Shown piece by piece: positions 23,698 through 38,600 of a stretch of 64,000 bases of DNA; the first letter of the stretch is position 1, and the number at the start of each line of letters is the position of its first letter. The position numbers and the translations under genes were made by a program. This DNA comes from Ostrinia nubilalis (lineage: Eukaryota > Arthropoda > Insecta > Lepidoptera > Crambidae): positions 8,375,001 through 8,439,000 of the forward strand of contig NC_087111.1 of the NCBI RefSeq assembly GCF_963855985.1. The letters are read 5' to 3'. Under the pieces are notes generated by a model, which had not been told where the DNA came from, searched no databases, and worked only from the letters and a program-made list of their open reading frames with translations.

Positions 23698-26600
23698 GTA
23701 AGTTTGAGATGATCACATCATTCATCATCATAATATCAGCCAAATGACATTCATACGCAAAACATATGCCATGGCAAAGTAAACGCAGTCCGCATCATTT
23801 GTCGGTCTCTATCTATTATACATTTGCGATGTGATCTGACCGTGCGGGCATGAGCAAAAAACGCATACCGCACCGCTGCTGACATATTGTCATGACCACT
23901 GACAAATTATTGCCCGGACAGCTGACCGTTGCCCTGACCGACAGTGTGGCAATCCTTTAGTAGAGGGTAGACCTGATCTGACAAATGAGTAAAGAAAAAT
24001 CATGTGCCTTTGATAGCGCTCTGTCGACTGTCGATTGAAAAGTAGAGTCTCGTAATCAATTAAAACATGCTCTTTGTTCTGTTCCTAAGCTTCTGCGATA
24101 ATACTTGTTTGTACAGCAACAACATCAGATCACATTACATTTTTGTTGCAAAATAGCCTCTAATTCAACGAGATTAGACGCCGCTGTGTAACTTGACGTG
24201 CTATCGCCCGTACTAATAACATGTTTACACAACTTCCAGAGCGGTGCGCATCATTCAGACGTCAGCATACGAGTCCAGATCAAAGAAGGCGTGGAGTACA
24301 TCCTGGATCTGCGGTTGAACGAGGACCTTATTCCCGATGACCATGTAGTCCGGTACCAGAAGAACGGGAAGACTGTTGTTCACAAACCTAAGAAGAAGGT
24401 GAGAAGAATATGTGCTTGATAGATCGTTTCATACACGAAGTCGCGTCCCACCATTCTTCCGCAAATGTATGAGTATTATCGGTACACGTTAAATTATCCA
24501 CACGCACACTACAATAATGACGGTCGGATTGCTCGGATCAAACTCCCCGCATCGGCCGCATCCCGCGCATCCCTCGACCAAAAATTGGTGGGGCGCATCT
24601 TCGTGGATGAAACGATTTATAGAAAGCTCACAGAGTGAATGCTGGCTGAGTTTCTTCCGCCACTTCTTCTCAGCAACAGCCATAAGTATTTATGTTGTCC
24701 CGAAGTGGGGTAAGCTATTTGGGACGTGTTTAAAATCACTGAAAAGGGCTTTAATATTGAATAAAAAACGTTGATTTTGTTTTGGTTAATCGATTGTTCA
24801 ACTGTTCAAGTTACCCATAAATAACTAATTATGTAGGTACCTAATCGATTCTTAATCGATATCATCAATTGTTTATCTTAAAACAAAGATCGATAATTCG
24901 ATATAATCGACAGCGATATTTCAAAATAGATTTATGTGGTTAGAGCTTAATCGATCTATTGATCAATTGATAATAATCAATTATCACTAGCTAGCTATAC
25001 TGTTACTACAAGTACGAAAAGGTATTTGTGAGTTATTTTAGTTCAGGTTCATTACAACATCGCCTACGCAATGTGTTCGTTGACTGACCCTAAAGTCCTT
25101 CACCCAATTCAATCGGGGGGCCTAGTAGCACGGAAGGGAACCGTTTCATTCACGTTTCATCCAATCACTGCGATTGCTATTAATAGCAAATAGTCTTGGG
25201 GTTATGACCCCTTATCAGTATGTTCTTGTGTACCTGTATACAACTACGTTGTTATAAGTTTAAGCCTGTTACAATACATTTCATATCAACATAAAGATTT
25301 CTCAAACGAACGAACACTAATCTGAGATGAGTCCAAAAATGCACCATTTTAAAGTGGCAAACAATGGGTCGGTCATATCAAAAGTCCAAAAAAAAAATCA
25401 AAGAAAGGTGGAGTAAATAAATAATTTCTTGAATGGAGAACACGTCTCGATGAATGAATGTGGTATCTATGTTACAGTTAAAACTCATAATCGTTCAAAA
25501 CCACTTTTGACCGCAAAAATCAGTCAGGAGTGGTTTTGACTGATGCTCTTGGTCAATATAACTTTTGACTGTTTTTTGCAGTTAAAAGTGGTATTGACCG
25601 ATTATGAGTTTTGACTGTAACATCTATATTCTCTTCTTGATTCACATTTTTACCTAATTCTTTCCAGGACATAGATCTATGCCAGTACACCGGCACAGTG
25701 CGAGGCAAGCCGCACTCAAGAGTAGCAGTTTCCACCTGCCGAGGGCTGAGGGGTGTCATCTCTGATGGAGACAATATTTATTACATCCAGCCTGAAAAAG
25801 GTTAGTCTCTACCTTTCATTGGTCCATTCCAATATCAGTACAGTCTTAACAAGGGCTCAAGGCGCCAAAGACTTCCAAGGGTTCTTTAAAATTAATGGAT
25901 GTATTGAGCCGCACTTGATATTTCACTGCTAAGGCCGGCAATACATGGACAGCTCGAGCAGTTAGTCAGTGATTAACATACACAGACCGCTCTTGCAGTC
26001 AAGATAAGATAAGAAAAACTTTATTTGTAACAAAAAGAAAAAAGAAAAAATAGAACAAGAGTCAACAGCTTGAAGCTGCCAGTGATAACTGCTCGAGCAG
26101 TTGGTATTAACTGCTCAACAAATTACAAGCGCGCGCGCCGTGGAATGAAGAAAGTGGGCGGAGGTAACTGCGCGAGAGCTGTCGACAGCTCGAGCAGTCA
26201 GTGTATGGCTGGCGACTGCTTGACCGCCCGAATCAGTTGCAACTGCTCGAGCGGTTCGTGTATGTGCGTCCATAGAACTCTGCAGTTCACTGTGCAGTCG
26301 CAGCTTGAAGCTGTCGACCCTGACTGCTTCAAGCGGTCCGTGTATTGCCGGCCTAAGAATAACCCGTCTGCTAAGCGTGGAAATTATGGCAAAACCTCCC
26401 ACTAAAGTGGAAGAGGCTCATAGACCAGCAGTGGGCTGTAAAGGGCTTTTGATGATGATAAAGAACAACCTTAGTAAAATGTTTCATCAATAAAATCCTT
26501 TTCATTGTCATCTTTTACTATAATAGCAGGACCCAATATTCCTGTGTGGGCATTTAGTGTTAGTGTTTGAACATAAATTATCAGATTTAATTAAAATACT

Positions 26601-29600
26601 TTTTGGAGTACGCTCAATATGTGTAAAACATTTCAATGACAAAACCTATTGTTAAAAAAACGTTAAAAATGTTCTTGCAACATACCTAATTAAAAGTTTT
26701 GATTGTTTCTTTTCTGCCAATGTTTTTGACTTGCTTATTGTTTTTAGGCAATGACATCCAGTCCCCCCACTACTTGTTCGATCATTCGGACTTGAAGACC
26801 AACCATCGCTGCGGGTACGAGGGTGGCGTGACGAAGAACAAGACCTATGACCCTCAATTGTTAAAGAAGTACACAGAAGAGAAAAGCGCAGAACGGAGTA
26901 GGGGCAGTCGCGTAAGTTTATGTTCACACTGGATTGTTATCACGTAAAATACATTCTACTTTGTTGACCATTAGCATGAGGACAAGTAGTCCAAAAAACA
27001 TGAATTTGGTCTTATTCTATGCAGGATTAAATAGCCTACAACTCTTACGAAGATTAGTTTTTGATACTGTAAGTCCTTTACGAGATATAACCGTAAAACC
27101 GCAAAAATGCTCCTTTTGGGGGCGCCCACCATTTTTTAAACACAACTGCGGCGGGGTAAAAACCAAATTAACGCACGTATTCACAAACATTACTATGAGG
27201 TCTCACAGTGCTCGTGGACGCACCACGAACCAATCACAGAGCTCTATTCAACGCTGTTTGTTCCATTTGCTGCTTCACTTAAGCAAGCATCGTTTGTGAT
27301 TAAATCGTTATAGCCATTAAAACAACAAAATCTTTTGTAGGAATTAAATCTTTCAATTCTTATTCTACTGGCCTGAGTCTTTGGGAAGAAATAAACTTTT
27401 CGATTCTATTTCAGTACAAAAGAGAAGCAGAAGACACCCAAGTAAGAGGACCGTTCAACGCGAACAAACTGTCCCGCTATGTTGAATTGGTGCTGGTTTC
27501 GGACCACCGGGAATTCCAAGCCAATGGGGAGAGCGTGGAGACTGTTCATCATCAGCTCAAGGACGTGGCCAATATCATCAACTCGGTGAGTTTGAAGTAA
27601 ACCACAGGGTATAGATCGTTTCATCCACGAAGACGCGCCCCACCAATTTTTGGTCGAGGGAAGCGCGGGGTGCGGGGAGTTTGATCCGAGCAATCCGAGC
27701 GTCATTATTGTAGTGTGCGTGTGTGTGGATGATTTAGCGTGTACCGATAACACTCAAACATTAGCGGAAGAATGGTGGGGCGCGTCTTCGTGGATGGCAC
27801 GATCTATCGTTAGCGTAGCCAACTTCGGAGTCAGGTTTCATTGTTAGAAATCTAATATCTTACAGCGCCCCTAGCGGCTACTTTCAAGAACTAAAATCTT
27901 CATAGGATTTTTTGACGCACTCGCTAGCAAACGCACCTAACGTAAACTCATGATAGTACACAGGTCACTATCGTGGACACTTGTTCCATCTCTTAGTGTA
28001 AACCCACTTATTTTGCACTCTGCATAGATCTCGAGATCACAAATGATTCTTATTCAATATAGGGTTCAATATAGATCGTTCCGGGTACACTCCAGTAGCC
28101 TTATTCACGTAACTAAACTTCAACGACAACAAAACACTGAGTTGCGATCCTATCGAGTAATCGTTCTATCAAAATGACCCTTGTAAATACGGATTTAGAA
28201 CAGTTTTTCAATGGGACGACGTAACAAAACTTCAATGACAACAAATAGCCGAATTGCGATCCTATCGAGTAATCGTTCTATCAAAATGACCCTTGTGAAT
28301 ACGGATTTAGAACTCTTTTTCAATGGGACGACTTCTGAACGTCAGCGAGATCTTGACTGTCAAAATACGTGAATTAGGCCACAGGCGTACGTTTAATTTA
28401 ACCTACCAAGCCTAGTTTACCTTAAACGAAATTTTTTGAGATATCGCTCACCAAGTGACACTTTTTCTTCCACAGTTTTCGTACCCACACAAAATTAACA
28501 CTTGACCTATCTTTGTTTCATCATTCCAGGTGTACTCACCACTCAACATCTTCATCGCCCTAGTAGGGGTGGTGATATGGACGGAGCGCGACGAGATCCA
28601 ACTAGTGGAGAATGGCGACGATACGCTCAACAACTTCCTACGCTACAGGCGGTTCACGCTGCTGTCCGATATACCTAACGACAACGCGCATTTGATCACG
28701 TAAGTGACGTCACTCTAATATACTCACTGATTTAATATCTGCTGGTGATATGGACGGAGCGCGACGAAATACAACTAGTGGAGAATAGCGACGATACGCT
28801 TAACAACTTCCTACGCTACAGGCGGTTCACGCTACTGTCCGATATACCGAACGACAACGCGCACTTGATCACGTAAGTAACGTCACTCTAATATACTCAC
28901 TGATTTAATATCTGCTGGTGATATGGACGGAGCGCGACGAGATCCAACTAGTGGAGAATGGCGACGATACGCTCAACAACTTCCTACGCTACAGACGGTT
29001 CACGCTTCTGTCCGATAGACCCAACGACAACGCGCATTTGATCACGTAAGTCTTTTCACATCACTCTTAGTGTACCCACCACTAATGCTGATGATATGGA
29101 CGAAGTCTGACGATACAGCTGGTATAGAATGGCGACGATACGCTCAACAACTTCCTACGCTACGTGAACCGCCTGTATCACGCTACTCTCTGATATACTG
29201 AATGACAACGCGGATCTTCTTTAAATATCCAGGCGCGAACGCCTTCCCGAATTTTAATGGCAAATTGACATCGAAGCAATAGTTGTAATTAAATGAATAA
29301 CAAGAAATATGCATAGTTAAATGCAATTACTGAGCTATTGCCGTTTTGCATTGCTGCGACACACATTTCTGTATAAAGTGTGTACCTATATTGTATGTCA
29401 TAATGATTTTTTTTTCTTTTTATTTCTGTCTTACCATACCATGTCATATTGTCCTGAGGGTACTATTTTGTCCTACTTTTGGTACTTTCTGTTTGTAATG
29501 TGTGTTTCTGTTATGCAAATAAACGTTTTATCTATCTATCTATCTTAAACAATTTACTTAATTAAGTCTTAGGCCCAGAACACACGGTGAAACGCAATTG

Positions 29601-32600
29601 CAACGAAATTGAAACTTCTAGTTACTTTTGAGTTGCATCTAAGTTTCTGCCATAGATTCCGTTGAGAGACCACACATGACGCGACCATTTCAAACCGGTT
29701 TCAAACTGGTCGTGTCATGTGTGGTCTGCAGTTTCGTTGCAATTGCGTTTCACCGTGTGTTCTGGGCCTTAGCCGACCTGTAAAAATATATAAAAAAAAA
29801 TTACATGCGATTCTGAATTAATTGAATTAGCTGAGCGTGACATCATACGCCATAGCATGCGTATTATACGTGGCTAGTGACGTCATGAGATTGCAAATAA
29901 ATAATGTTTAAAACTCTGTCCATTTTCACAATGATAAAGTGGACTGGACTTGGTTCAGAACCATATAACCAATAAGTAATCGGACGAGATGTCATGTCAT
30001 CCTCATTATTTCTTACTAAATCGTCTTTAAAATAACCATATCGTCAACATTGCCACTACTAACATCATCATCTGATGACGTTTGCTGTTATCATCATCAT
30101 TTCAGCCACAGGACGTCCACTGCTGAACATAGGCCTCCCCAATGACTTCCACATCGCACGGTTGGTAGTGGCCTGCATCCAGCGCCTTCCTGCTACATTT
30201 ATCAGGTCGTCGGTCCACCTTGTGGGTGGACGTCCCACGCTGCGTTTTCCGGTACGCGGCCTCCATTCCAGAACCTTGCTGCCCCATCGGCCGTCAGTTC
30301 TGCGTACTATGTGCCCTGCCCATTGCCACTTCAGCTTGCTAATCCGTCGGGCTATGTCAGCGACTTTAGTTCGTTTACGGATCTCCTCGTTTCTGATTCG
30401 ATCTCGTAAAGAAACCCCGAGCATAGCCCTCATCATCGCTAAAACTATATTTTCCTATTCCAGCCGCCAGAAATTCCGCGAAGGCGTAGTAGGCAAAGCC
30501 CTAAAAGGTCCCATCTGTACCTACGAGTTTTCCGGCGGGGTCGCCACCAACCATTCAGAAGTCATCGGGCTAGTAGCCACGACGATAGCCCACGAAATGG
30601 GACACAACTTCGGGATGGAGCACGATACGGAACAAGACTGCGAGTGTCCCGATGATAAGTGTATTATGAGCCCGTCCAGTACGTCTGTTATGCCGATACA
30701 CTGGTCGTCTTGCAGTTTGAAGTCGTTGGCGCTGGCGTTTGAGAGAGGGATGGATTATTGCTTGCGGTGAGTTTGTTTAAATTACTATTTCCGTGCCAAT
30801 AGAAACTGTAATGAGGGTTTTTGCGTATGAAAAATCCGCCAGATGGCAATACGTAGACGCGAAATCCAAATCCTGCATGATTGGTTATTTTTGACATGAC
30901 ATTGACAGATATGTCAAAATCCACCAATCACGCAGCAGTCAGACCCCACATCCCCGTCCCGCCATCTAGCGGATTTTTCATACACGAAAACCCTCATTGG
31001 CAAATACTTATATTGAGATAAAAATTCCAATGCATAACGAACAAATACGATAAAAATTCCAATGCTTAATTTTCTAAAAGACAGCATTATTCTGGTTTCT
31101 CTTGGTCTCAAATCATTATTTATCTGCCGGGTTTGGATGCACGACATGACAAAATCTTAACGACTTAGGCTTATCTTGCAAAATCGATAAAATGCCTCGA
31201 TAGAAGTTTATCGTGGAGCGCATCCTAGGTCTCCAGGTCATTTAGTCTCCACTGCAGGAGTATGATCCTGTAATTTTCCTGAGGCGTTCCTCTTACGTCA
31301 TCCACGGAAGAATAGGGTATTTTACTCCATGTAAGAAAAAATATAAAAATGCATGTCTTTAATTGATTTCATAAAAACTAACGTTGATGTTTTTACATAA
31401 AAGTGCAAATAGAATTTTTAAATTCACTTTTAAAAACACATCTTTTTAATCTGTTCTTCAAATGTCTAAAACGCCATCCGCCATGATGAATCCGCAGGGA
31501 CGTCACTCCGTTAGTAAACAAGTAGATTTTGGCTTGATTTATGTGTAAAATATTGAATTTGTTTGTGATAATATCACGTTAATGGACTTTTAAGTTTTAT
31601 TTTATTAAAATGGCGTAATGGAAGATGATTTTTTGAAAGCAGAAAGTTAAAGTAAAGTTAAAGAAACTAACGGAGTGACGTCACGAGCCGAGTCAGTATG
31701 GCGGCTAGCGTTGCCGCGCGAAAAGTCAAAATCATATTTACACTCAAGTTTTTAAGTCATTTATAGGCTTTTAAAAATTAAAATTCCACTGGTTCATTAT
31801 AACCTTAGGATTGATTTACAACATATTTCAAAAAAAGGTGTAAGACCCTATTGGGGTGGTCATATTGAACTACCCATAGCAATTTATCTGCTTTTTTAGC
31901 ACACGGCTTGGTATCAAATATGCGGTTATTCTCCACAGCAACAAGCCGAAGCGTCTGTTCGACTCGCCGACGTGCGGCAATGGATTCGTAGAGCCGGGCG
32001 AGCAGTGCGACTGTGGTTTACGGGCGCCGGCCGCCTGCCGCGCTTGCTGCGACGACTCTTGCATGCTACGGAGCAACGCTACGTGTGCTACGGGCGCGTG
32101 TTGTGACCTCGAGGTACGTAGTACAGACAGTAAGAGAAAGGTCGAAAGAACCTTTCCCTTGCCGGGGAGTTATGATCGAGAATCGAGATCAACTCAAAAG
32201 TAGCTACGACGCACTACAGTGCTACGAGAACGCTAGCAGAGCTCTACGAATCAGTGCTACACTACGCAACGCTACATCCACCACGAATCCCAATGCTACG
32301 AGGTAACCAGTGCTACAGAAGTCAGTTAGAAATTACTACCAGGCCTGTTCATCTCCGCGAGTTTACATCGAAAACAAAACACGCACGATGGCACCTTACA
32401 GGATACTATTCGACAAGGCCTCGCATACGAGCGAACATTGACTCACGCACGCGTATTCTTGTGTATGATTGAAAAAAATATAGCAAATGGTGTACTAAAT
32501 ACTGTGCAGTATTTAACTGCCTAAATAATAATAAAAACACAGAATGTACTTTTTTAAGTTGCCTGAAGACACTGAGAGGTAAATAAGTAGTTAATATTAT

Positions 32601-35600
32601 TCATGATAATTCATGCTAAATCATGTATTTCCTCCGCCATTTTCTACAGTTTGGCACTTCACGTCACACATCATTTTACCGAAGTCAGCCCTATGGCTTC
32701 GGCGCAGTACCGATTACTGACGTTTGTCTTATGAGGCCCATAGTAAGCGACCACGTCTCAGATCCGTACTACCGTACCGTACCGTACCGTACGTGCTCAC
32801 AGACCGGGCTTTAACTTTATTTATCATCCTTGTCCCAGACGTGTCGTCCCAAATCGGCGGGGACGGTGTGCCGCGCAGCAGAAAGGGAATGCGACTTAGC
32901 GGAGTACTGCACGGGACACTCTGAGTTCTGTCCCGCTGACGTGTTCAAGATGGACTCCACGCCTTGCGGGAACGAACAGGTATTTTTTATTTTATTTTAT
33001 TTTATTAGGGAAGAGCAAACAACTATAAAACAACATAATTAAGATAGATAAATACATGACAAATTATTAGTAACGTAGCCCACAGCGCTATCCTCAGTTT
33101 ACTAAAATAATTATTAATTAGGTCGCGAGCCGCTGGTCGTAACAAAGCAAAATAAGAAAGCAAACAAAACAAATGAAATAAAAACACTTGCAACAAAGCA
33201 GAAAATATGAAAACAGAAGCATTCTTAGCGACTCAGAGTTCAATTTTCCTGACAAACGTTTCGCTTTAAACAAAAAATAATTAATTAACAGAAATCTTAA
33301 AGAAAAAAAACTTAAAAAACAAAGGTATGGCCATGAATCCGAGCATATATTATCTGGGGGCACAGAAGTTCCCCACAGAGCAGAGTCCAGCAAAAGAGCA
33401 AACTAGGTAGTAGAAAAATAAATAAATGCCTATTTTACTCACATAATTTACTTATTTATAGGCATACTGCGTGCGAGGATCCTGTAGATCTCACACGGAC
33501 CAGTGCAGACTCCTGTGGGGTACAACGGGAGAGAATTCGCACGAGAAGTGTTACACCAGAAACAACGTTAACGGGACCAAGTGAGTACTGTTTGGTTGGC
33601 TTTAGCCAGAGTAAATACAAATGAGTAGGTCATCATCATAGAAACGCACCGAGCGCGGTTTGTATGTGAGCGCGCCAATATACGTAAACCGCGCCCGTGC
33701 GTTTCTATGAAGATGACCTACTCATTTGTATTTACTCTGCTTTAGCCTAGCATTTGATACAACGATAAAATATTGATCAATTCATCATCATCATCATCAT
33801 CATCATCAGTTCAGCCATAGGACGTTCACTGCTGAACATAGGCCTCCCTCAATGATTTCCATTTTGATGGATTGGTAGCGACCTGTGTCCAGCGCCTTCC
33901 TGTTACAATTATCAATATCAATAAAGACAGATTGTTTTAATTTCAACATCTGAGGTTAGAAAATCGATATCAAATAGGGCAGTTGATAACACTAATCAAT
34001 TGATTTAATGCACTTTTTTTAGATTTTGTAAGGCAAGGAAATGAATAACTTCAGTTTAATAATTTCAAACCCCTAAAATATAATTTTAATTTATTATTTT
34101 ATTTTATTTTATTTATTATATTTATTGACAAAGATCTACCAACAACACAACTTTACATAAACAAGTAATGCATGCAATGTTGACAAGACCAAAAGATGTG
34201 TCTTTATAGGTAAATACAGCTTACATACAAAATAAAAACTTGACGACCGAAAGTACAATACTAAAAGATCATGTTAAATTAGATTAATAGTTAAATTACA
34301 TTCCACTTATCCAAACATTTCTTCTTAAATGAGTGCACGCAATCATGAAAGATGTCGATGTCGCTATCTTTTAAATCGTTGTATGTTTGCATACACCGAT
34401 GTAGGGGAGCATACTTCCCCAGGTTAGTCTTACAATGAGGTAAGTTGAAGTTACTAGTCAAGGGATGTCTAGGGATGTGATATGGAACAGTCAGGTTAAT
34501 TTGTTGAAGTAGGTTGGGACAATTCAAACCACCATGAATAAGTTTTTGTAAAGTGATGAGATCTAAAAGTTTAAGCTACAATGAAGTGTTTTTAAATAGG
34601 TAGTATCTTGGAATTATTGATGATTGGATTGTGTCAATTAACCAAAGTTGCAGTTTTCTTTTTTTTACCAAAATCGGCCTTAAAATATCTTGTATTTTTT
34701 TCCATTCCTTATAGTTTCGGATGTGATATTCTGTCTACTATTACTAAAGCCCGGTCTGCGAGCACGTAGAATTTTGTCCAATGACCCCAAGCTACCCATC
34801 CTTATCGCTCGCGCGTAATTATGTTGCTGTCGCGACTGTGCGACGCGCGCCCGCAGTGAGTGAGCGAGCGCGACAGCAATATAATTACGCGCGAGCGACA
34901 AGGATGGGTAGCTTGGGGTCATTGGACAAAATTCTACGTGCTCACAGACCGGGCTTTACACAGCAACCTAACATTTTGTTTTGACCCCACCAGGAACGGA
35001 AACTGCGGCTACCTGCGTACGAGGCAGGTTTTCCGCGCCTGCGCCGAGCAGGACGCGCTGTGCGGAATGTTGCATTGTCGACACCTCAACGAGCGATTAG
35101 AATTTGGCATGGAATCCGTAGCTCAGTTACATGCAGTCTTTATCAATAATAATGGTGAGTAATGATTAATAATAAAGTACGGTCGCCGAGCGAATTTGCG
35201 ACGGGCCGCCGCAGTGAGTGTGCAAGTGCGACAGCAATATAATTACGCGGGAGGGATAAGGATGGATAGCTTGGGGTCATTGGACGAAATTCTATCTGCA
35301 CGGCGACCGGACTTTACATGTATACTAGCAGGCCTGTTTATCTCGCAAAGGCGTCGAAAACAAAACACGCGCGGCGTACTCGCGGGTTTAATCCACGAGG
35401 GATTCACGAGCGAAAATTGTAAAAAAAATCGCTATGGTAAAATATGCGTGTGGTGCGCTAGATAGCGACATTGTAGCTTCTTGTAGCGGTCAGCCCTATC
35501 GCATCGGCACAGTACCGTGATCGGTGTAACTGCGGCTACCAAAGCACGCGGCAGGCCTTTCGCGCCTGTTCTGAGCAAGACGCGCTGTGCGGAATATTGC

Positions 35601-38600
35601 ACTGTAGACACCTCAACGAGCGATTAGAATTTGGGATGGAATCCGTAGCTCAGTTGCATGCAGTGTTCATCAATAATAATGGTGAGTTATACACACACAA
35701 TCTACATGAATTACTATGGAAAGTTGCGCGTTACGCCAAACAATCTGCGACCATTAAACTCTGCGGGATGTTACGTTGCTGGCATCTAAACGAGCGCCTT
35801 CGGGATGGAATCCGTGGCTCAGTTGCATGCAGTGTTCATCAATAATAATGGTGAGTTATGATAAATAATATGTAGATACTAGCAGGCCTGCTCATCTCCC
35901 CGAGTAGGCATCGAAAACAAGACATGCGCGGCGGCGGGTTTAATCCACAAGGGATTCACGAGCAAGTACTACCCGTTCGCGCTAAGTTTGCCGGTCCGTG
36001 GAATGCGCGTCCCCTCTCCCAACCGCGATTAAACGCAATTAGTTAGTGATTAAACGCAACTAATGTGTCTTATGTTACGTAAAGAAAGAAAGAATAATGT
36101 TTATTTGTTGCAGGCAAAATAATTCCTTGTCGCACCGCCATCATAGATCTGGGGCTCAGCGATGTGGACCCCGGTATGGTGCCTGACGGTGCCAAGTGCG
36201 GAGACGATAAGGTAAGAATAAATAAAACTCATTTTATTTTTCAAATAGGCTTTTAAAAATCACTTTCACATATCCCAGTATTAAACCTACCACTGCTTCA
36301 GGACAATAAATTGGCCAGTGTTGAGAAGAAGCAGCGCAAGAAACTCAGTTACTATTTTCAGCCTCTTTTTCAAGGGCTTACAGTCTTTAAAATATACATA
36401 CTTTTAAATATTGATGCGAGCTAGGCAGTTAAACATTCTAAAAATTTTTATCTTTTACATAATCATCAACTTAGTGGTCCTTTTTCATAAATCATATTTC
36501 ATTCCTTTCCTTATTTATTTACGCAGGCAAACTCACGGGGCGGAAACAGTGTTACATAAATAATTCGAAGGTTGGATAGTTGACACTGCTAGTCAACACG
36601 TGTATGATATGAAAACATGATTCCTCTGTATAATTTTGAGCAATTAAAACCTATTATATCACTTGTTCGCCAACTGTAACCAATTTTTTATTGATTTTAA
36701 AGAAACTTTTTTTCTGAAACTGAATTGTTTTTTAGAATATTGTGATTATTCGTCAACTTCCTTATTGTCTGACATTTTACATAACTAATAGCATAACCAT
36801 TCCATGTTCTTTCCCCCAGATGTGCCTGAACCAAAAGTGTGTTAGCGTTCAATCGGTACGAGACTCGTTAGCGGCGCGCGACGGCACCGTCTGTCCATCC
36901 AACTGCTCGGGACACGGCATCTGTAACTCAGAAGGTAAACTGACTTGTGAAAAATGAAAAATCAAACTAAAAATATTTATTGCCAGATCAACTACACTCA
37001 ACATCAATTAAACCGCACCTTCCGCGACGCGAACTTTAAAGATTTTCTTCTGACACAATCATGGTACCCCAACAATATTGGTGTTATTTGAAAGCCCAAT
37101 AAATATCCTTAAAGAAAAATACATTTCATTTCTAAATAAATGATGAACATATACCATAAATGTGACTTGAAAATAGACCTCACTTTGGGCTCACCTCTGG
37201 GATCAATTAGACCAATTTTTATGGTTATAAAACCAAATAAAGATCTCATGTGTCCTCTTTAACAGATGGATAGCGATTAATCCCAACTTAACAGTTTTAT
37301 AGTCATAAAAAATGGCTATAGCGTAACTACCTATTTTTTTGAAGAAGTGACTCTGGATCCTTGTAAAGACACATTTTTGGGGTAAAAACCTTTCCTTTAA
37401 TGAAATGAAGTTTACAACTAGGCTTTCAAATAGTACCAATGTTGGTGGAAAGTGGGGATGCATACGTTTGATAAGTACTTGTCGCGGGAGGTGCGATTTA
37501 TTTGATGCCGAGTGTAGTACAAAAACAAAAGAGATGCATGTTGAAATGGTGTTGATAAATGGTATTGGAAAATATTTTAAGTTGTAAAAACTATATTTAT
37601 TTTGCTTTTACATAAGCTAAATGAAAATTTTAACTTTAAAAGACCAACTTGGAGGATTTTTAATTTGAGCATCAGTCAAAGAATTTATTGAAGAAAGGCA
37701 GAGAGAGAAACGCCTGTATTCAAATCAAATCAAAATCAAATCATTTATTTTGCGAAAATGGGTTTACATCAGTAGGTGTTACAATTTTTCAAGTAGGTAT
37801 CTCCATCTTCCACCTTTAGGCATGCAAAATTATTACTGTAATTGTCATTTAGATTCATTAACAAAATATAATTCACATTTATAAAAACGAATGTCAGACA
37901 ACTCAGGGTCAATAATTACATTAATGTCAATTCAAAAATAATAAATTAAAAATACTAAAATTACCTATATAATGTCAACTACATTGTACTTGGTATGTCA
38001 AAAGTATTAGATTTGGACTACATACATTACAAACACATGAAACTGTCCAGGAGGAATTCGCTAATCGAATAATACGCCTTATCTACCAACAACTTATGAA
38101 GACATTCCCTGAACGAGAATAAGTCCTCCTTATTTCTTATACCCTGTGGCAGTTTATTATAAATACGGGGTGCCATTCCTGAAATATTTTTCGTAAAAAG
38201 AGTCGTTTTGTGGATTTGTGCGCATATCCTGTTTTTGTGACGTTTGCTGTTATGAGTAGGAAACATACTTGGGTTTTTACGAACGAATAAACATATTTCC
38301 TCTATATATATTGATGGAAGAGTTAACAAATTCAATGATTTAAAATGGGGCTTACATCTGTCTCTAGGTTTAAGTTGACAAACTGCTCTTACGCATTTCT
38401 TTTGTGCTCTGAAAGCGACGTCTCTATCAGTGGAGTTTCCCCAAAATATAATACCATAGCGGATAGTCGATGAGACGTATGCATGGTAGGCGATTAACAC
38501 TGTGGACTGGCTCACTACTTTAGATAGTTTGTATAGGGCGTAAGAGTACTGGTTTAGTTTTTTACAAATAACATCAATGTGAGTCTTCCAGGTTAAGTTA

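Noticed and set aside
30075..30770. 231-residue ORF beginning at 30075 as the N-terminus of the protease exon
   Set aside because: The first 120 residues are antisense to an RTE-like LINE; the host exon starts at 30464 after TTCCTATTCCAG.
31901..31938. Upstream acceptor CTGCTTTTTTAG for exon H
   Set aside because: It is in frame but would insert 13 residues before N-K-P-K-R-L-F-D, breaking a well-conserved ADAM segment; the AG at 31937 restores it.
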